DNA of 64,000 nucleotides, taken from Enchytraeus crypticus. Lineage: Eukaryota; Annelida; Clitellata; Enchytraeida; Enchytraeidae. Each line of letters opens with the position of its first letter. The stretch's first letter is position 1. The DNA lies in NCBI GenBank assembly GCA_905160935.1, contig CAJHZI010000417.1, positions 909,501-973,500 on the forward strand, in the 5' to 3' direction. The notes beneath the pieces are model-generated. The model was not told the origin of the DNA. It searched no databases and was given only the letters and a program-made list of their open reading frames with translations. Made by a program: the position numbers and the translations under genes. Shown here piece by piece: positions 48,825-62,400 of this stretch.

Positions 48825-49065
48825 TTCACTTGTTTAATCTTACCATGTTCACTTATATTTTGTTTACTAATTATTTATATAATCTTATTATGTGCACTTG
48901 TGTAAGCTTATCTTGTGCACTTATATTGTCCTATCATGTGCACTTAAATTGTCTTATCATAATATACACTTATATTGTCTCATCATGTGCACTTATATTA
49001 TCTTATAATGTGCACTTGTATAATCTTATCATGTTCTCTTATATTTTGTTTACTAATTTTTTTAT
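48825..49065. repeat. About 22-bp tandem repeat
   Basis: Drifting units of TGTGCACTTATATTGTCTTA plus TCA, with one longer repeat pair around ATCTTATCATGTTCTCTTAT and TTTTGTTTACTAAT. Confidence 0.8.
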
Positions 49066-49149
49066 ATCATGTACTGGATTATATATCTATGCTTCAATCT
49101 TTATTAATATTTTCAGAAATAATCTTAGACTATAAATATATTACAGTCG

Positions 49150-49450
49150 ATAGAGGGAGAGAGAGAACAAGCATAGTTATAAGAGAGACTTAGGCGAGAG
49201 AGAGAGAAAAAGCATAGTTATAAGAGAGACTTAGACGAGAGAAAGAGAAAAAGCATAGTTATAAGAGAAACTTAGACGAGAGAGAGAGAAAAATCATAGT
49301 TATAAGAGAGACTTAGACGAGAGAGAGAGAAAAAGCATAGTTATAAGAGAGACTTAGACGAGAGAGAAAAAGCATAGTTATAAGAGAGACTTAGACGAGA
49401 GAGAGAGAGCAGAGTTGTGTGAGAGACTTAGAGAGAAAGAGAGAGCAAAT
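49150..49450. repeat. 41-bp array directly upstream of the UFL1 start codon
   Basis: About seven units of GAGAGAGAAAAAGCATAGTT plus ATAAGAGAGACTTAGACGA, ending about five bases before ATG 49456. It lies in the 5' UTR or core promoter. The purine-rich GAGA content is notable for a promoter-proximal array. Confidence 0.9.
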
Positions 49451-49455
49451 TGAAA

Positions 49456-52400
49456 ATGAGTTCTGCAGACTGGGATGAGATTAAGAGATTAGCGAAAGAT
49501 CTGCAGAGAGCTCAACTTGCCGAGTCCACTCAAAGGTTGCGAGTTCACTTCTCTCTACTTTCATTAAACTTATCAATTGTTTAAACTCTTTACATGTGTT
49601 GCTCCTCTGTTGCGCTCCTGTATTCCTACACATATTCTGTTGAGCTATTTTGATATTAATAGTTCTACTGCAGTGTATATAGTATTATGATATGGTATTG
49701 TGGCTAAGTAGGGTTCAGTTAGTTTATTTTTATGGCTCATACATGTATATAGTTATTTATTAAGAAACAGATTATAAGTGTTTTGAGTTCGTTATATATT
49801 AGGAGAGCCTAATGCTAGTAGCATTTTATATGTCTGAATTTCGCATTAAAAATGACTTTATAGGTTTGAAAGCTTATTTTGGACATTGACTTAACTTTGA
49901 ATTGTGATCAAGGTAAATAAATTTTTAAATTTTAAACTATCTCAAATGAAATTAAAGTAAAAGTGAAGCTAGATTTTCTGAAATCATCATCACCATCTTC
50001 CCTCAAATCCCAGTTTAACCAGGGTTGGGATGCGAATAGATTTTCTCCAGTCCCCTCTGTCCCACACCATATTATCAGTCAATCCCCTATTTTTTTTATT
50101 ACTGAAATAAGATTAATTAATTTATCTTAGCACTTCGAGAAATAATTAATGTCATGTAAACTATGTGTAACGTAATGCTTTGTGTTTAGATTATCTGAGA
50201 GGAACTGCATAGAGATTGTGCAGCGACTGACAGAGCTAAAGTTGCTCGACGTACTCTACACTACTGACGGTAAAGAATACATCACACCTGTGGAGCTGGG
50301 CAAAGAGATCAGAGAAGAGTTGATTATACAGCAAGGTTTGTCGTACTTGATACATCTTATGCTGGGCAAAGAGATCAGAGAAGAGTTGATTATACAGCAA
50401 GGTTTGTCGTACTTGATACATCTAATGCTGGGCAAAGAGATCAGAGAAGAGTTGATTATACAACAAGATTTGTCATAATCAATACATCTAATGCTGGGTA
50501 AAGAGATCAGAGAGGAGTTGATCATACATTATGGTTTGTCGTAATTGATACATCTTTTCCTGGGCTCGCCCATCACTGACATCGCTTCAAGTGAGGAAAC
50601 TGACGTTAACCTTAGCTTTACTTTTTTTAAACTCCTCTCTCTCCTTGTTAGTAAGTATTCTTCTGGACACAACATGGATTATATCTATATTATATCATAT
50701 AGTATTATATCTTAATATTTAAAAATATATTTAAATAATAAATAAATTTAATATTTATCGCTTTCGAGTGACGAAACTGACGTTAACCTTAGCCTTAGCC
50801 GTATACTTTTATAATAAATATACATGTATATAATAAAACTTGTGTAAACTGTGTATTAATTAATTGTACACAGTTGTATAAGGAACTGTTTATGTTTTTG
50901 TAGGAAGAATTGATTTGACTCAGTTGCAGCAGACTCTTAACATCGACTATTCGCATGTTGAAGCCAAGGTCAACGAACTCGTGAGAAGTGACAGAAATCT
51001 TACTCTAGTTCTTGGACAGCTTATCGACAGGTACCACTTTGCGTCGTTTTTGTAATAATCATCGAATGACGTAAAGAATATTTAGAGCATGTTTTTGCAA
51101 TGTCATAGAAAATCCTTTTAGGGGTTTTTTGATTTCATCTATTGATGTTTGTAGTCAGTTATCTCTTTGCATTAAAATTTCCCAATGTCAGCTATTCCAT
51201 TAAAATATTTAATTCTGGGTTGATCAATCAATCCTTAGTGGTCTGGTGATTTAGAAACCTGATATGGTAAAGCTGGTTAAGTGACGGCCGAGCCCAGGAT
51301 TTGAACCCCACACATAGAATGTCTAAATAGCGTAGGGGTAACGTCATAAAGTTTTAAATGACAAATCCTAAGGTGATTTGAATCCTCGTAGGTTCGAATC
51401 CCGGTCGCGCTGATCTGAGAGTAAAATCTCGGACATTCACTGGACTGGTTATACAGAAAATGGTCTAAATTGCCTAACGGATTAAACATGTGGTTTTAAA
51501 AGTGATAGATATCAACATAGTTGATTATTCATGATAATGCGTGTTTTTACTTTACTTTACATACTAATCTGCAGTCGAATATCTTACCGACTTCGATGTC
51601 AACAGTAACGGATATGACAGTAACAGTTGTCATGTTGCAGTCAACTGCACTCTGTAGCTGTGGCCATTGAGTAACTCATCTGAGTGTGATGTGATCTGCT
51701 TGTTTAGGCTATACAACTGAAACAACTCTTGTAATTGCGAAGTGTTTTTGCTTAAGTTACTGGTTTTTGTCATTTTTATTTCCAGTTGTATTCTCTGAAA
51801 TGAATATCATTTTAAGCTTTCTTTGAAGTTCAGTCTGAGAATATTCATCATCATCTTCCCTTAAATCCCAGTTTAACCAGGGTCGAGATACGAATAGACT
51901 TTCTTTTATCCATTTGTTAAGTTTTGTGGCAATTACTGGAGCCTAGGTGCTCACCAACCGAATACCCTTTCTGACGTTGGCATGGATCTTAGTGCTTTAG
52001 TCGCCTTCTATGACATGTGCAGTCACCAGTTGGTCAAATACTTCAAACGACCCGGACACAACATGGGAAAAACCTAAAAATATTAAATAGCATTAAATAA
52101 TAATGTATTCTTAAAGTCTGAAAATCTTCCGTTCTTTCACTCAGAAATAAATTCAGAGACTTCCATTTCAAAGTTTTCATTTTAAATATGACAGATATGT
52201 ATAAATTCTACATTCAGTTGTACTGTGCAAAAATTATATTAGCCATTCCTTTATGAAAATCATCACTATTTGAGTACCACTGATTGCTGTTAACTGATTA
52301 TCTCTGACCTGACCCAGCTGGAACTGAATTTTGAATCCACTTTAGGTTGGATGCTTGAATGGATAGCACACATGCCTGAGAAGCAGGAAGCCATCAGTTC

Positions 52401-55400
52401 GAATCCCAGCCCGTCTCTGACAGTATTCCTTGCAATACGGAAACAAACATTAAAGATAGCTTTACAGTTTTTACATCTATTGATTGATGTGTGAATTGTT
52501 ATGTGTATAATTTAATGATTGCAGGAGTTACGTTGATAGGCTTTATGAAGAGATCAATGAGAAGTTGGACACGGATGGATTGATTAGCATAGCTGATCTA
52601 ACTAAGCTATATGATCTTCCTAGTGATTTCCTACACGAGGTAGTTAATGATCTAACTAAGCTATATGATCTTCCTAGTGATCTCCTACGGGTAGTTAATG
52701 ATCTAACTAGGTAATGGAACATTAAGGTCGGCTATCCATCGGCATGACACCACCAAGTGTACGAGACGAGGTTTTTATTTGCCCCTCGGAAGAGAAAAAC
52801 TCACGTCGCTACGCAGTCTCGAACCCGCGACCTCTCGTTCAAGAGGCGAGCTCTCTACCCACTAAGCAACAAGGCGTTCCCTGTATTAATTTATTAATGT
52901 TTAACTTTATTATTGAATTTGATTAGAATATTTTAACTCGTCTAGTCGTGTTTTGCTTTTACAGCAGAATTGGTCTTCTAAATCATAAAGCTACGAAAAA
53001 TGAGGTGGTGTGCATGTGTGTGTGCATGTGTGTGTAGGTAACTCACGAGATTTAGGATCCAATCTATTGTTAAAGATGTGAGGGGTGAGGTATATGTGTC
53101 CATATGTGTGTGTATATGTGTACATGTAGTGTGTGTATGTTATACTTGTGTGTGTTGGTTGTACTTGAGCATTTAGAATCAATTGATAGAGCTGTAAGGA
53201 GTTAGGAATATATGTGTTTATGTGGATATGTGTACATGTGTGTGACACTGTGCATATATATGTGTAGGTTATACAGGAGCGTTTAGGATCGACTATTAAA
53301 GCTGTGAGGGATGAGGTAGATAGAAATGTTTACTACACTCAGAGGCTCATAGACACTCAAACTGCTCGTATTCGAGGTGTTATCTCTGCTCTAACCAGGT
53401 GTCGCTCTTTGTCTCTTAATCTCTCCCTCTTTTCTAAATAAAAACTTCCTTTTACTTGCTGTAACTTTGCACTCACAATATCAGTTGAACTCTCACCCTG
53501 CATTGACTGCTTAGATAATTACTATGACATACAGATTGTTTACGAAACGTATCCATTCACAAAGTAACTGAACGTGTAGATAGAAACTAATCGTTATTTT
53601 GTTCTCTGAGAAGTCTTTTAATAAGAATAATAACAGCAATTAGAGTGCTACAGTCATCAACGACAACATCGAGCACTATTGAGACAAAATCAAGCCAGCG
53701 AGCAAAATCCAAAAACGGCGCAAATTCGGCGGTGAAGATCCAAAAGCGGCACAAATTCCAAAATCCAGAAAATCAGTCCAATGTATGATTGTCATCCTTT
53801 TTGGTACATTTACTAATCAAATTGCTAGAAAATATTTGATTGAATGAAGCAAATAACGTCAATATGTAATTGAATCCACAGCATTTTATGTTCTCTTGCG
53901 CAGTCAAAACCTGCTAGCTATAGAGCTGCCTAACATCGTACATGTTTTAAAGTAGTTAGCATATTACTCAAATGTTAATGTGTCCTGCAGTATTGATTTT
54001 TCTCAAAATCTCTTCGAATTGATCAATACATCTACAGTAATATATATGTCGTCATCGTCACTATCTTCCCTTAAATCCCAGTTTAACCTGGGTCAGGATG
54101 CAATAGATTTTCTCCAGTCAAGTTTATCCATTCGTTTAAGTTTTTGTAGCAATTTCTGGAGCCTAAACGCTCACCAACCGAATGCCCTTTCTGACGTTGG
54201 TTTGGATCTAGTTTTTATGTCGCCTTTTACGACACTTGCATATTTACACGGTTGGTCTATTCTTCCAGCAACCCGGAAACAATATGCGGAAGTCTATTAG
54301 GCTGTAGCTCGTAATAGACTCAGTAGATATATGTGTAGTGTTTGTGTTTAGGCCTACTGCTGTTGGAAGCATCATCTCTCGATACAGCCTCTTACCTCAT
54401 CTCTTCTTCTGTAAGTGTCTAACTCAAGTTCTCATATTAATCTCATATTAATGTTAGTCAATCCCTTTAACTCTGTATGAAATGCTATTGGAAACTGAAC
54501 TGCTAAAATATATTTTTATTTCGTATAATTATTTTGTATACCTGACGTCTTGATGTGAGATATATAGCATTGATTAATGAAATTTATTTATTTACTTATT
54601 TAATTTTGTGTTTTATTGATTGATTGATTGAATTGTTGTTTGATTGATTTATTTATTTATTTATTTATTGTTTAAAATATTGATTGATTGCTTGAAAGAA
54701 AGATTAGTTGATTGATAGATTGACAGAATGCCTGACTAATTGATTTATTGATTGATTTATTGTTGATTGATTTATTGATTGATTGATGTAGCTATACTAG
54801 AGCGCCTACAGACTGAGGGGTATGCAAGTGGTGCGCTGAGTGGAGGTAAGACAGAGAGAGCCGTGTTTGTTCCTGATTGCTACAGCAGGGCGCAGACTGA
54901 GTGGATTGATAACTTCTATCGACAGAACGGATACCTAGGTGATAATGATAGATTTCTATTACTAAATACAAACATACTTAACTAGTAAATAAAAGATAAC
55001 ATAAACATACATAACGGCACACTGGGTCAGGAAGCACAGATGCTTGTTTAAGACCCATTTCCTCCTTCCTCTCCATGGTTATTAGTGATCGTTGCCTTTT
55101 GATGGTGCATCAATTGCAGCCGGCGCGGATTTAAGAATAACCTTCCATCACCCTGGGATTTTTTCCTTCCTAAGCTTACCAACATTCAGTCTTCCAATGT
55201 GGTCACCCACAAAGTACTAACCGAGATCGATGCAGCTTAACTTCGATAATTGACGCGGAACTAAACCAAGTGCGCTAATCCCGCCGTCTAAACAAATAAA
55301 CAAGAAGAAGGTTACCACAAAGGAGTCTAGCCCTGCGAGGTCAATAACAATTAGTTATTGACCTCGCAGGCAGTCAGTAGCAGCAATTAAGATAAACAAA

Positions 55401-56402
55401 TTCGTTAACTAATTGATTAATTAATTGTGTTCTGTGATACTTAATGCTGTAAGACCTATGTTAACTATTCATTTTATTTACCTGTACTGCTCATAAAAAC
55501 TAAAACTATTAAAACTGTTTAAAACTATAAAACTAAAACTATAAAAACTCATAAAACTACAAAACCATTCTAATATTAGTGCATCAGTTAACCGTTAGCG
55601 TATGGGACAAAAAACTAAATCACTACTTAATTCCACATAAACTTCTGAGCAAATTCTGAAAACAATTAAAGTCCTAGATAGAATCACGGATTAATTTTAC
55701 TTCAGAGTGTTTGAACATTGCTCATTACTACGTGCTTTATGTTGTAGAGTACGACACGTTGACAAGGCTCGGTATATCAGATGGTAGGGCTTACATCAAG
55801 AGAAGAATAAAGGCTTTTGGAGATGTAGAATTTCTGGAGTCTTGCTGTATTGGATCAGCTGTCACTCAGCGTGTGGAGGCGGAGCTAGAGGAGGCTCTCG
55901 CTACTGGGGCGTGGTTTGACGCAATGGTTTGTCATGGTACTTTCTGTCTTTCGTCATGGTGCAGTGCAGTCAGCGCAAATTAAGAATAACCTTCCAACAC
56001 CAGTGGGGTTTTTATCAAAACCTGCCAGTACTGTGCATTCTCATGTAGTCTCGCATTCAAGTGTTAACTGAGCCCGATGTTATTTAACTTGTTACGTAGT
56101 GTAAAAGACGCGGACGATGTAACCAACGTGCGAATTCGCACTCCTAGTTGATTGATTATATTATTGTATTCACAAATCTATTCTATTGACAAATCCATGC
56201 TGTGTCCGGGTTGCTGAAGATTAGACCAACCGTGAAGTGCACGTGTCGTAAAAGGCGGAAAAGCGCTAAGATTCAAATCACCGTCAGAAAGGTTATTAGA
56301 TTGGTGAGTGCCTGGGCTCCAGAAATTTGCTACAAATTTTCTATAACAAATAGAGAAGGTCTATTCTTATCCCTCCCCGTGCTAAACTTGGACTCATGGA
56401 AA

Positions 56403-56435
<33 letters not shown>

Positions 56436-59400
56436 AATGATGATCACATCTACTGACTATCGTTTATTACTGTAACTTTCAGGCTTGATTGCTCTTACTA
56501 TTAAGTATATGTACTTACTATCTCGGTCTATCTTCAATACTTTTTCTTTCTCTTTAGCACATTTTTTTTTTCAGATCGTTTGAGGTGAATCGATTTATAG
56601 TGACATGTAATGGGGGGACGTGCCTGAGATCATCCTTATATGAGGCAACGGACGTTAAACCTTTGTTATTATTACTGATTGTGCACAGCCCATCTTGCCG
56701 TCAGTGTGCAGCACAGCTGATGCAGCAGTAGTGTTGCAGACAGTGCTCAAGAGCCGACACAAGCTCAACCCCACAGCGCCTCTAGTGAGCTGTACTGATA
56801 ACATTGTAGCCAGTGAAGATTTAATCGCCAGATGTCACAAATCATTTACCGATCTTATCAGCAAAAAGGCCGAACAGGTAATTTTAAAAACTTTACCATT
56901 TGTGTAGCAGTGTAAGATAGTTGATATTTAGAAGGTAGAATGGAAGGAAAAGGAGGCAGGGGCAGGCCGAGAGTGGGTATGTTAGATGATTTAAAGACCC
57001 ACTCATATGTGGAAATGAAGAGGAAGGTGGAAGACAGAGAAGAGTGGAGGCGTTATATACCATGGACCTGCCAGTGGGCAGTGCACCAAGAGAGAGAGAG
57101 AGAGTTGATATTTACTCATTTAATAAAAATAGTTATAGACAAATTGTAATCGATGCAGAATTTTGCAGCCCTTCGAGTTTAATTTATTAACTTTATATTT
57201 TAAAATTCTAGTTTTGCCCAACTTTGGCTGAAATACTTTCATTTGGTGAATCTGATTACAACAATTTAGCAATTATTTATATATTGTTAATTTATTGTTA
57301 TTACTAATAAAATTATTTATAAGTTATTTTTTAAGTGAATCCTATACATAGTATTTCTATGTTTATGTTATAAGAACTTAGTGCAAGATATAATTAAATT
57401 TAATATTACTTTAAAAAGTAGATTGCTTGACAAAATCCCGGCAACTGATGTTCGCCTTATATAGTGATGTGTCCTGTGGGGACGTCCCTGACATCATCAT
57501 TGGATGAGGAAACGGACGTTAAATCTTTATTATTATTATTATCATATCCTTGCCATGCTGTATGTAGGACATGACAGGCTGAGCTTCATTATTAATGTTT
57601 TATTTAATAATTAATGTTTTTATGTCACGTGCACCAGACAGTGCGAGAGAACCCGAGCATTCTGCTGTCACAGTTTGGAGGTCGCACGGGTCAGCAGCAG
57701 ACAGCTGCTGTCAGGGCTCGTGAAGCAGCTGCTGATACAGCTGCTGCAGGTTCTGGTGGAGGAAAGAATGAGGAGGATCAGAGGAAAAAGAAGGGAGGTG
57801 AGGAGAGTTTATTGAGCTTGTAGTGACTGCGTAGTTTAGCCTGGGTTTGACATTTGTAGCTAATGTCTGCTGTGTATGTGTATATATTGTGTATACACAC
57901 AGTGCACTAACATACACAACCGTCGTATTCATATGCCAGTGTATATATATGACTGTGTGTGTATGTGTGTATGTATATCACTGCTGTGTATGTGTGTGTA
58001 TGTGTGTGTGTGTATAAGATTGCTGTGTATGTGTGTGTGTATGTATATGATTGATCATTGCTGTGTATGTATGTGTGTGTATGTATATGACTGCTGTGTA
58101 TGTGTGTGTGTATGTGTGTATGTATATGACTGCTGCCTGTGTGTATGTATGTGTGTGTGTATGTATGTGTGTGTATATGATTGCTGTGCATGTGTGTGTA
58201 TGTATGTGTGTATGTGAGCAGCGAAGAAAACGGGCATAGCGGGCAGGGAGGTGAAGACCAAGTCGCTGAACAAGAAGAAGGGTGGGGGGCGCGGTGGGGA
58301 AGAGGCGGGGTCAGATAATGAAGAGGGAGGGGCTGAGCAGAGACAGGAAGTTGAATTCATGAGTGTACTAAAAGTGGAGGAGACTCTGAGAGATGTCAAC
58401 AGAAACCCGTACCTCAAGGATTGTCCTGAGGAACTTCTAACCGCTATCGCTCAACGACTTTATAGGTAACTAATATACATGATAAAGCTAAGGTTAACGT
58501 CCGTTTCCTCACTCGAAAGCGATATCATTGACGGGCGAGCCCTGGATTGGAATCCCGCACATACGATCCGCGGTCGAGTTTCTTATACCTACGTCGCCAC
58601 TGGCTCCAGCCATGACACTACAGTCTTGTACAGAATGGATGCATCACTTTAGAAAATTAGTATTCTTTACATGTATATTACCAAGTTACATCTCAATTAT
58701 TATCTCAAGCATTTAATACAAATTTTATATGATTATCTATCATCCCTACATATTATCCTTTGAAACACTTATTGCTGAGTCATGTGTAGGGTTTTTAAAT
58801 AGTTGGTAACACAGATGGGTGTTTTCACAGCCTTTGTACATTTCAAATAGGCGTCAAATCAGGTTTGTTTTTTGAGTTTTTTTTAATTTTCCGGCTTTTA
58901 ACCATAGTAAATTTTACTAAGTACTAAGTAATGATTTATCATCATTACTTACTAAATTTAATCATATTTAATTAGTATTTTTCAAATCTTTAATGTGTTA
59001 AATGACTAGTAATTTATGTTGCTAAAATCACCTACCAATCGATTGATTTTATATTGTCTGCAGCTGTGCTCACCATTTTTATCATTGTCTTATACTCAAA
59101 TGAATTTTATTTCACTTATTTGTATGTCTTTGACAAAAAGAAGCCTTATTTGATTCTAGATCACGTATAAGCAAGCATGCCTGGCACACGAATATTACTA
59201 ACAACTCACTCTCAAACTAGGCTACTGCATGAAAATGGACTTTCCAGTAGACAAATTTCGACAAGATTCGGACTGCTTCAATCCACAGTAATTAGATCAC
59301 TGAAAATGCAAAAGAAAACCATACACACTTAATCTCTGATACACCCACGTACATGCTCTCTCAAACAAACTGTGCTACATTCAGACGCTTTTGTTGCCTT

Positions 59401-62400
59401 ACATGTGTATATGTAGATGTGTAGATTGATATTTAACAATTGAATGATTTTATTCACACTTACACTTGTACGTGTACGTATATAGGCCCCTGAATAAAGA
59501 ATATGCGGAGCAGCTGAAGAGTGTCTACCTGCAGACAGTGGTGCATCAAGATCAGCTGGACTCCACTGCAGCTTCAGCTGCTGAGAATGACATCACTGCT
59601 GGGCGCCCAGCTGCTGGCTCAGCTGCTGCAGCTGCGGCTAAGAAAAAGTCTCGCTCCAGTGAACTTGTGGATAAGATTGGATCATTGTGGACCAACGTGA
59701 AGCTGTACGAGAAGTCTCTCGCTCTCTTCAATGGTTCGTAACGGGATTTATATGATGTGAATTAACTTCAGTCTGTCTCTGATTACTCGATGGTTAATCA
59801 ATGGTTTGTAACGGGGCTTATTCGATATGACTGACAACTTTAAATCAGTCGAAAAAATTATGATTTTGCGCTTAAAGAAAATCTCTTGGAAATTGTACTT
59901 TCATCAGAATTGATTTCTTGAGTTCTTGTGACAGTATTTCCTCACTGTCATTGTCTAGCAAGTTTAACATGGATCGTATTTAGTTTATTGGTTTCAAGAA
60001 TTAGAAGAGATAGCCTGTAGGAAATGTATGCATGTTTCTCTTTCTCTGGTTTTCTGACAAATGGCATGTCCTTGACCGGTCCTAGATATATACTGTATAC
60101 TCTAATTCTGCAAGCAACTCTCAAGGATAGACAAACATGTTGACTCCATCACCAAGGATGTAGCTCTATCACATCATATTGTAGCCTTTAGCTTGACAAT
60201 ACTTAACCTCTCATTGCAATTGCCGTCCTTTATTGCAGCATCCTTGTGGAATAATCACAGTGTATATCCTTAGTGAAATATTGACAGTTTATATTTCAGA
60301 GTGTGCACTATGCAGCATCGGTAACATGTACAGAATTGATTGACTCTATGCTACTAGTGATTGCTTGATTTAGTACTTGAAAGATTTAATTTATTATCGA
60401 TTTAATATTGATTGATTGATATATTGAATAATGCGTAGATGAGTTGGAGCCTGTTTTAACGAGACACTTGTTGCAGACGGTGTGTTCAGAGTTGGTAGAT
60501 GCTATACTACTCTACAACACTCCTGACGACACTATACTCCTCTCTATCACTCAGGATATCAATAAACCACTGACCAGTGAGGTTGCTTTAGCTCTTCTCT
60601 ATACAATGCTTTTATATTGATTTCCATCTAAGTAGTCTATTCAAACATGATATTTTACAATATTTCTAAATTCTGTCTCTCTTAGTGCACTGCCTACTGG
60701 CAGGTCTATAGTATAAAACGCCTCCACTCTTCTCTGCCTTTTGCTTTCCTCTTCATGTCTACATGTGAGTGAATCTTTAAATTATCTAACCTTCCTAATC
60801 TCGGCCTGCCTCTACCTCAATTTCCTTCCATTCTACCTTCTATGGCCTCTTTTAATAGACGTCCTCCCAAGATATTTTAAAATTATCTTATAACAAATCC
60901 CGACCCGAGCTAAATTGGAATTCAAGATGATAATGATGAGGATGATAATTTGATGACAAAATAAATCCAACTAGTTAACTTTAGATTTTAGGCAGCTTTA
61001 AAGATTTGATTAGTCTACTTGTCGAATATGATAGATGTCTTAAATATATGAATAATTAGGCTTCATAAACTTCAATAGTTGATTGATTGAATAATTGATT
61101 GATTAGTTGATCGATTGATTGATTGATTTATTTATTGATTTATTTGGTTTTTGATTTATTGATTGATTGATTGAGTAGAGATTAACGATTAATATCTTCA
61201 TGTATTTATTCATTCATTCATTCATTGTAGGCTAGAACGAAGCTTCTATCGATACTGGGAGAAGGCAGACTTAAGCAGACGCTCAACAAGATCATCGCTG
61301 CTCTGAATGGCAAGGTATGTAGCAGCCACTAGTGCATTGAATGTGATCTGTGACGAGAGAAACATCAGTGGTCTACTATTATCATAAATGTACATGTATG
61401 AAACATCAGTAGTCTACTATTATCTATCTATTATGACACTACTGTCATATCTCACTGATAGAGCCGTCGAGTCAGTGAATGCAACACATCAAAGAGTTTT
61501 GTTTTTTTGTTGCTTTTGTCAAAATATTTTTCGATCTAGTGTAATGATAATTAATTATAATTAGATCAACTACGGATTCACTTGTAAACAAGTCGAAACT
61601 GTGATAGTATGCATGTAGTTGTTGTCAGCACCTAATTTTAACCCGATCTGTTTATAGTTGTTCCTGTGTTTCTTTATTTGAATGAATAGAAGATATAATT
61701 TCACATTGTTCTAACTTGTAATCATGTACAATCTATCTAAACCTAGAAACGGAGATAAAATTTCAATTTAAAGGCTCTTTCTTTTTGCATTTGTTTGCAG
61801 TCAGTAGCAGACTGCGTGACGTACATTGAAGCTGTTTCTTTGATGGGAGATGGACAACTTCAGCACTCCATCAAGAAGCCTGACAAGAAGAAAGAAAGGT
61901 CAGATTCTTTCATGACAACCAAGTCTTGCTTTTATTGCTTGGATAAAGCTCAGCTTTAACAATATTGACTGGAAATAATGACTCTTTTTAGAAAATGCCG
62001 TTGACGTGTGTACGTTATTGCTGAAATTGATTTGGCTTTGATTGGGAAGACATTAAAATTAATTTTTTTTTCTTGAATAATTTGATTCAGCATCATGACT
62101 TTAATTAATATTAACTTGATAGCTCAGCAGCTGTGTACCTGGTAGCTCAGCAGCTGTGTACCTGATAGCTCAGCAGCTGTTTACCTGATAGCTCAGCAGC
62201 TGTTTACATGATAGCTCAGCAGCTGTTTATCTTATAGCTCAGCAGCTGTTTATCTTATAGCTCAGCAGCTGTTATCTGATAGCTCAGCAGCTGTGTACCT
62301 GATAGCTCAGCAGCTGTTTATCTTATAGCTCAGCAGCTGTTTACCTGATAGCTCAGCAGCTGCTTATCTGATAGCTCAGCAGCTATTTATCTTATAGCGC

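Larger units (their letters stand above)
45318..49455. other. Divergent RAB5-UFL1 intergenic region
   Basis: Upstream of both RAB5 (minus) and UFL1 (plus). From 45700 to 47050 I see no gene or repeat; if conserved this is the likeliest place for regulatory DNA. It also holds SINE-A (45580-45700), SINE-B (47060-47310), repeat G (48015-48150), a LINE end (48165-48430) and two tandem arrays. Confidence 0.5.

Noticed and set aside
52820-52885. tRNA gene on the minus strand
   Set aside because: A and B boxes are good, but acceptor-stem pairing is poor and the flank is shared with 39200-39370, so it is a SINE head.
57876-58417. Cys/Val/Met-rich and Ser/Pro-rich frames around UFL1 exon 11
   Set aside because: TG-repeat artefacts and the antisense of the basic UFL1 linker.
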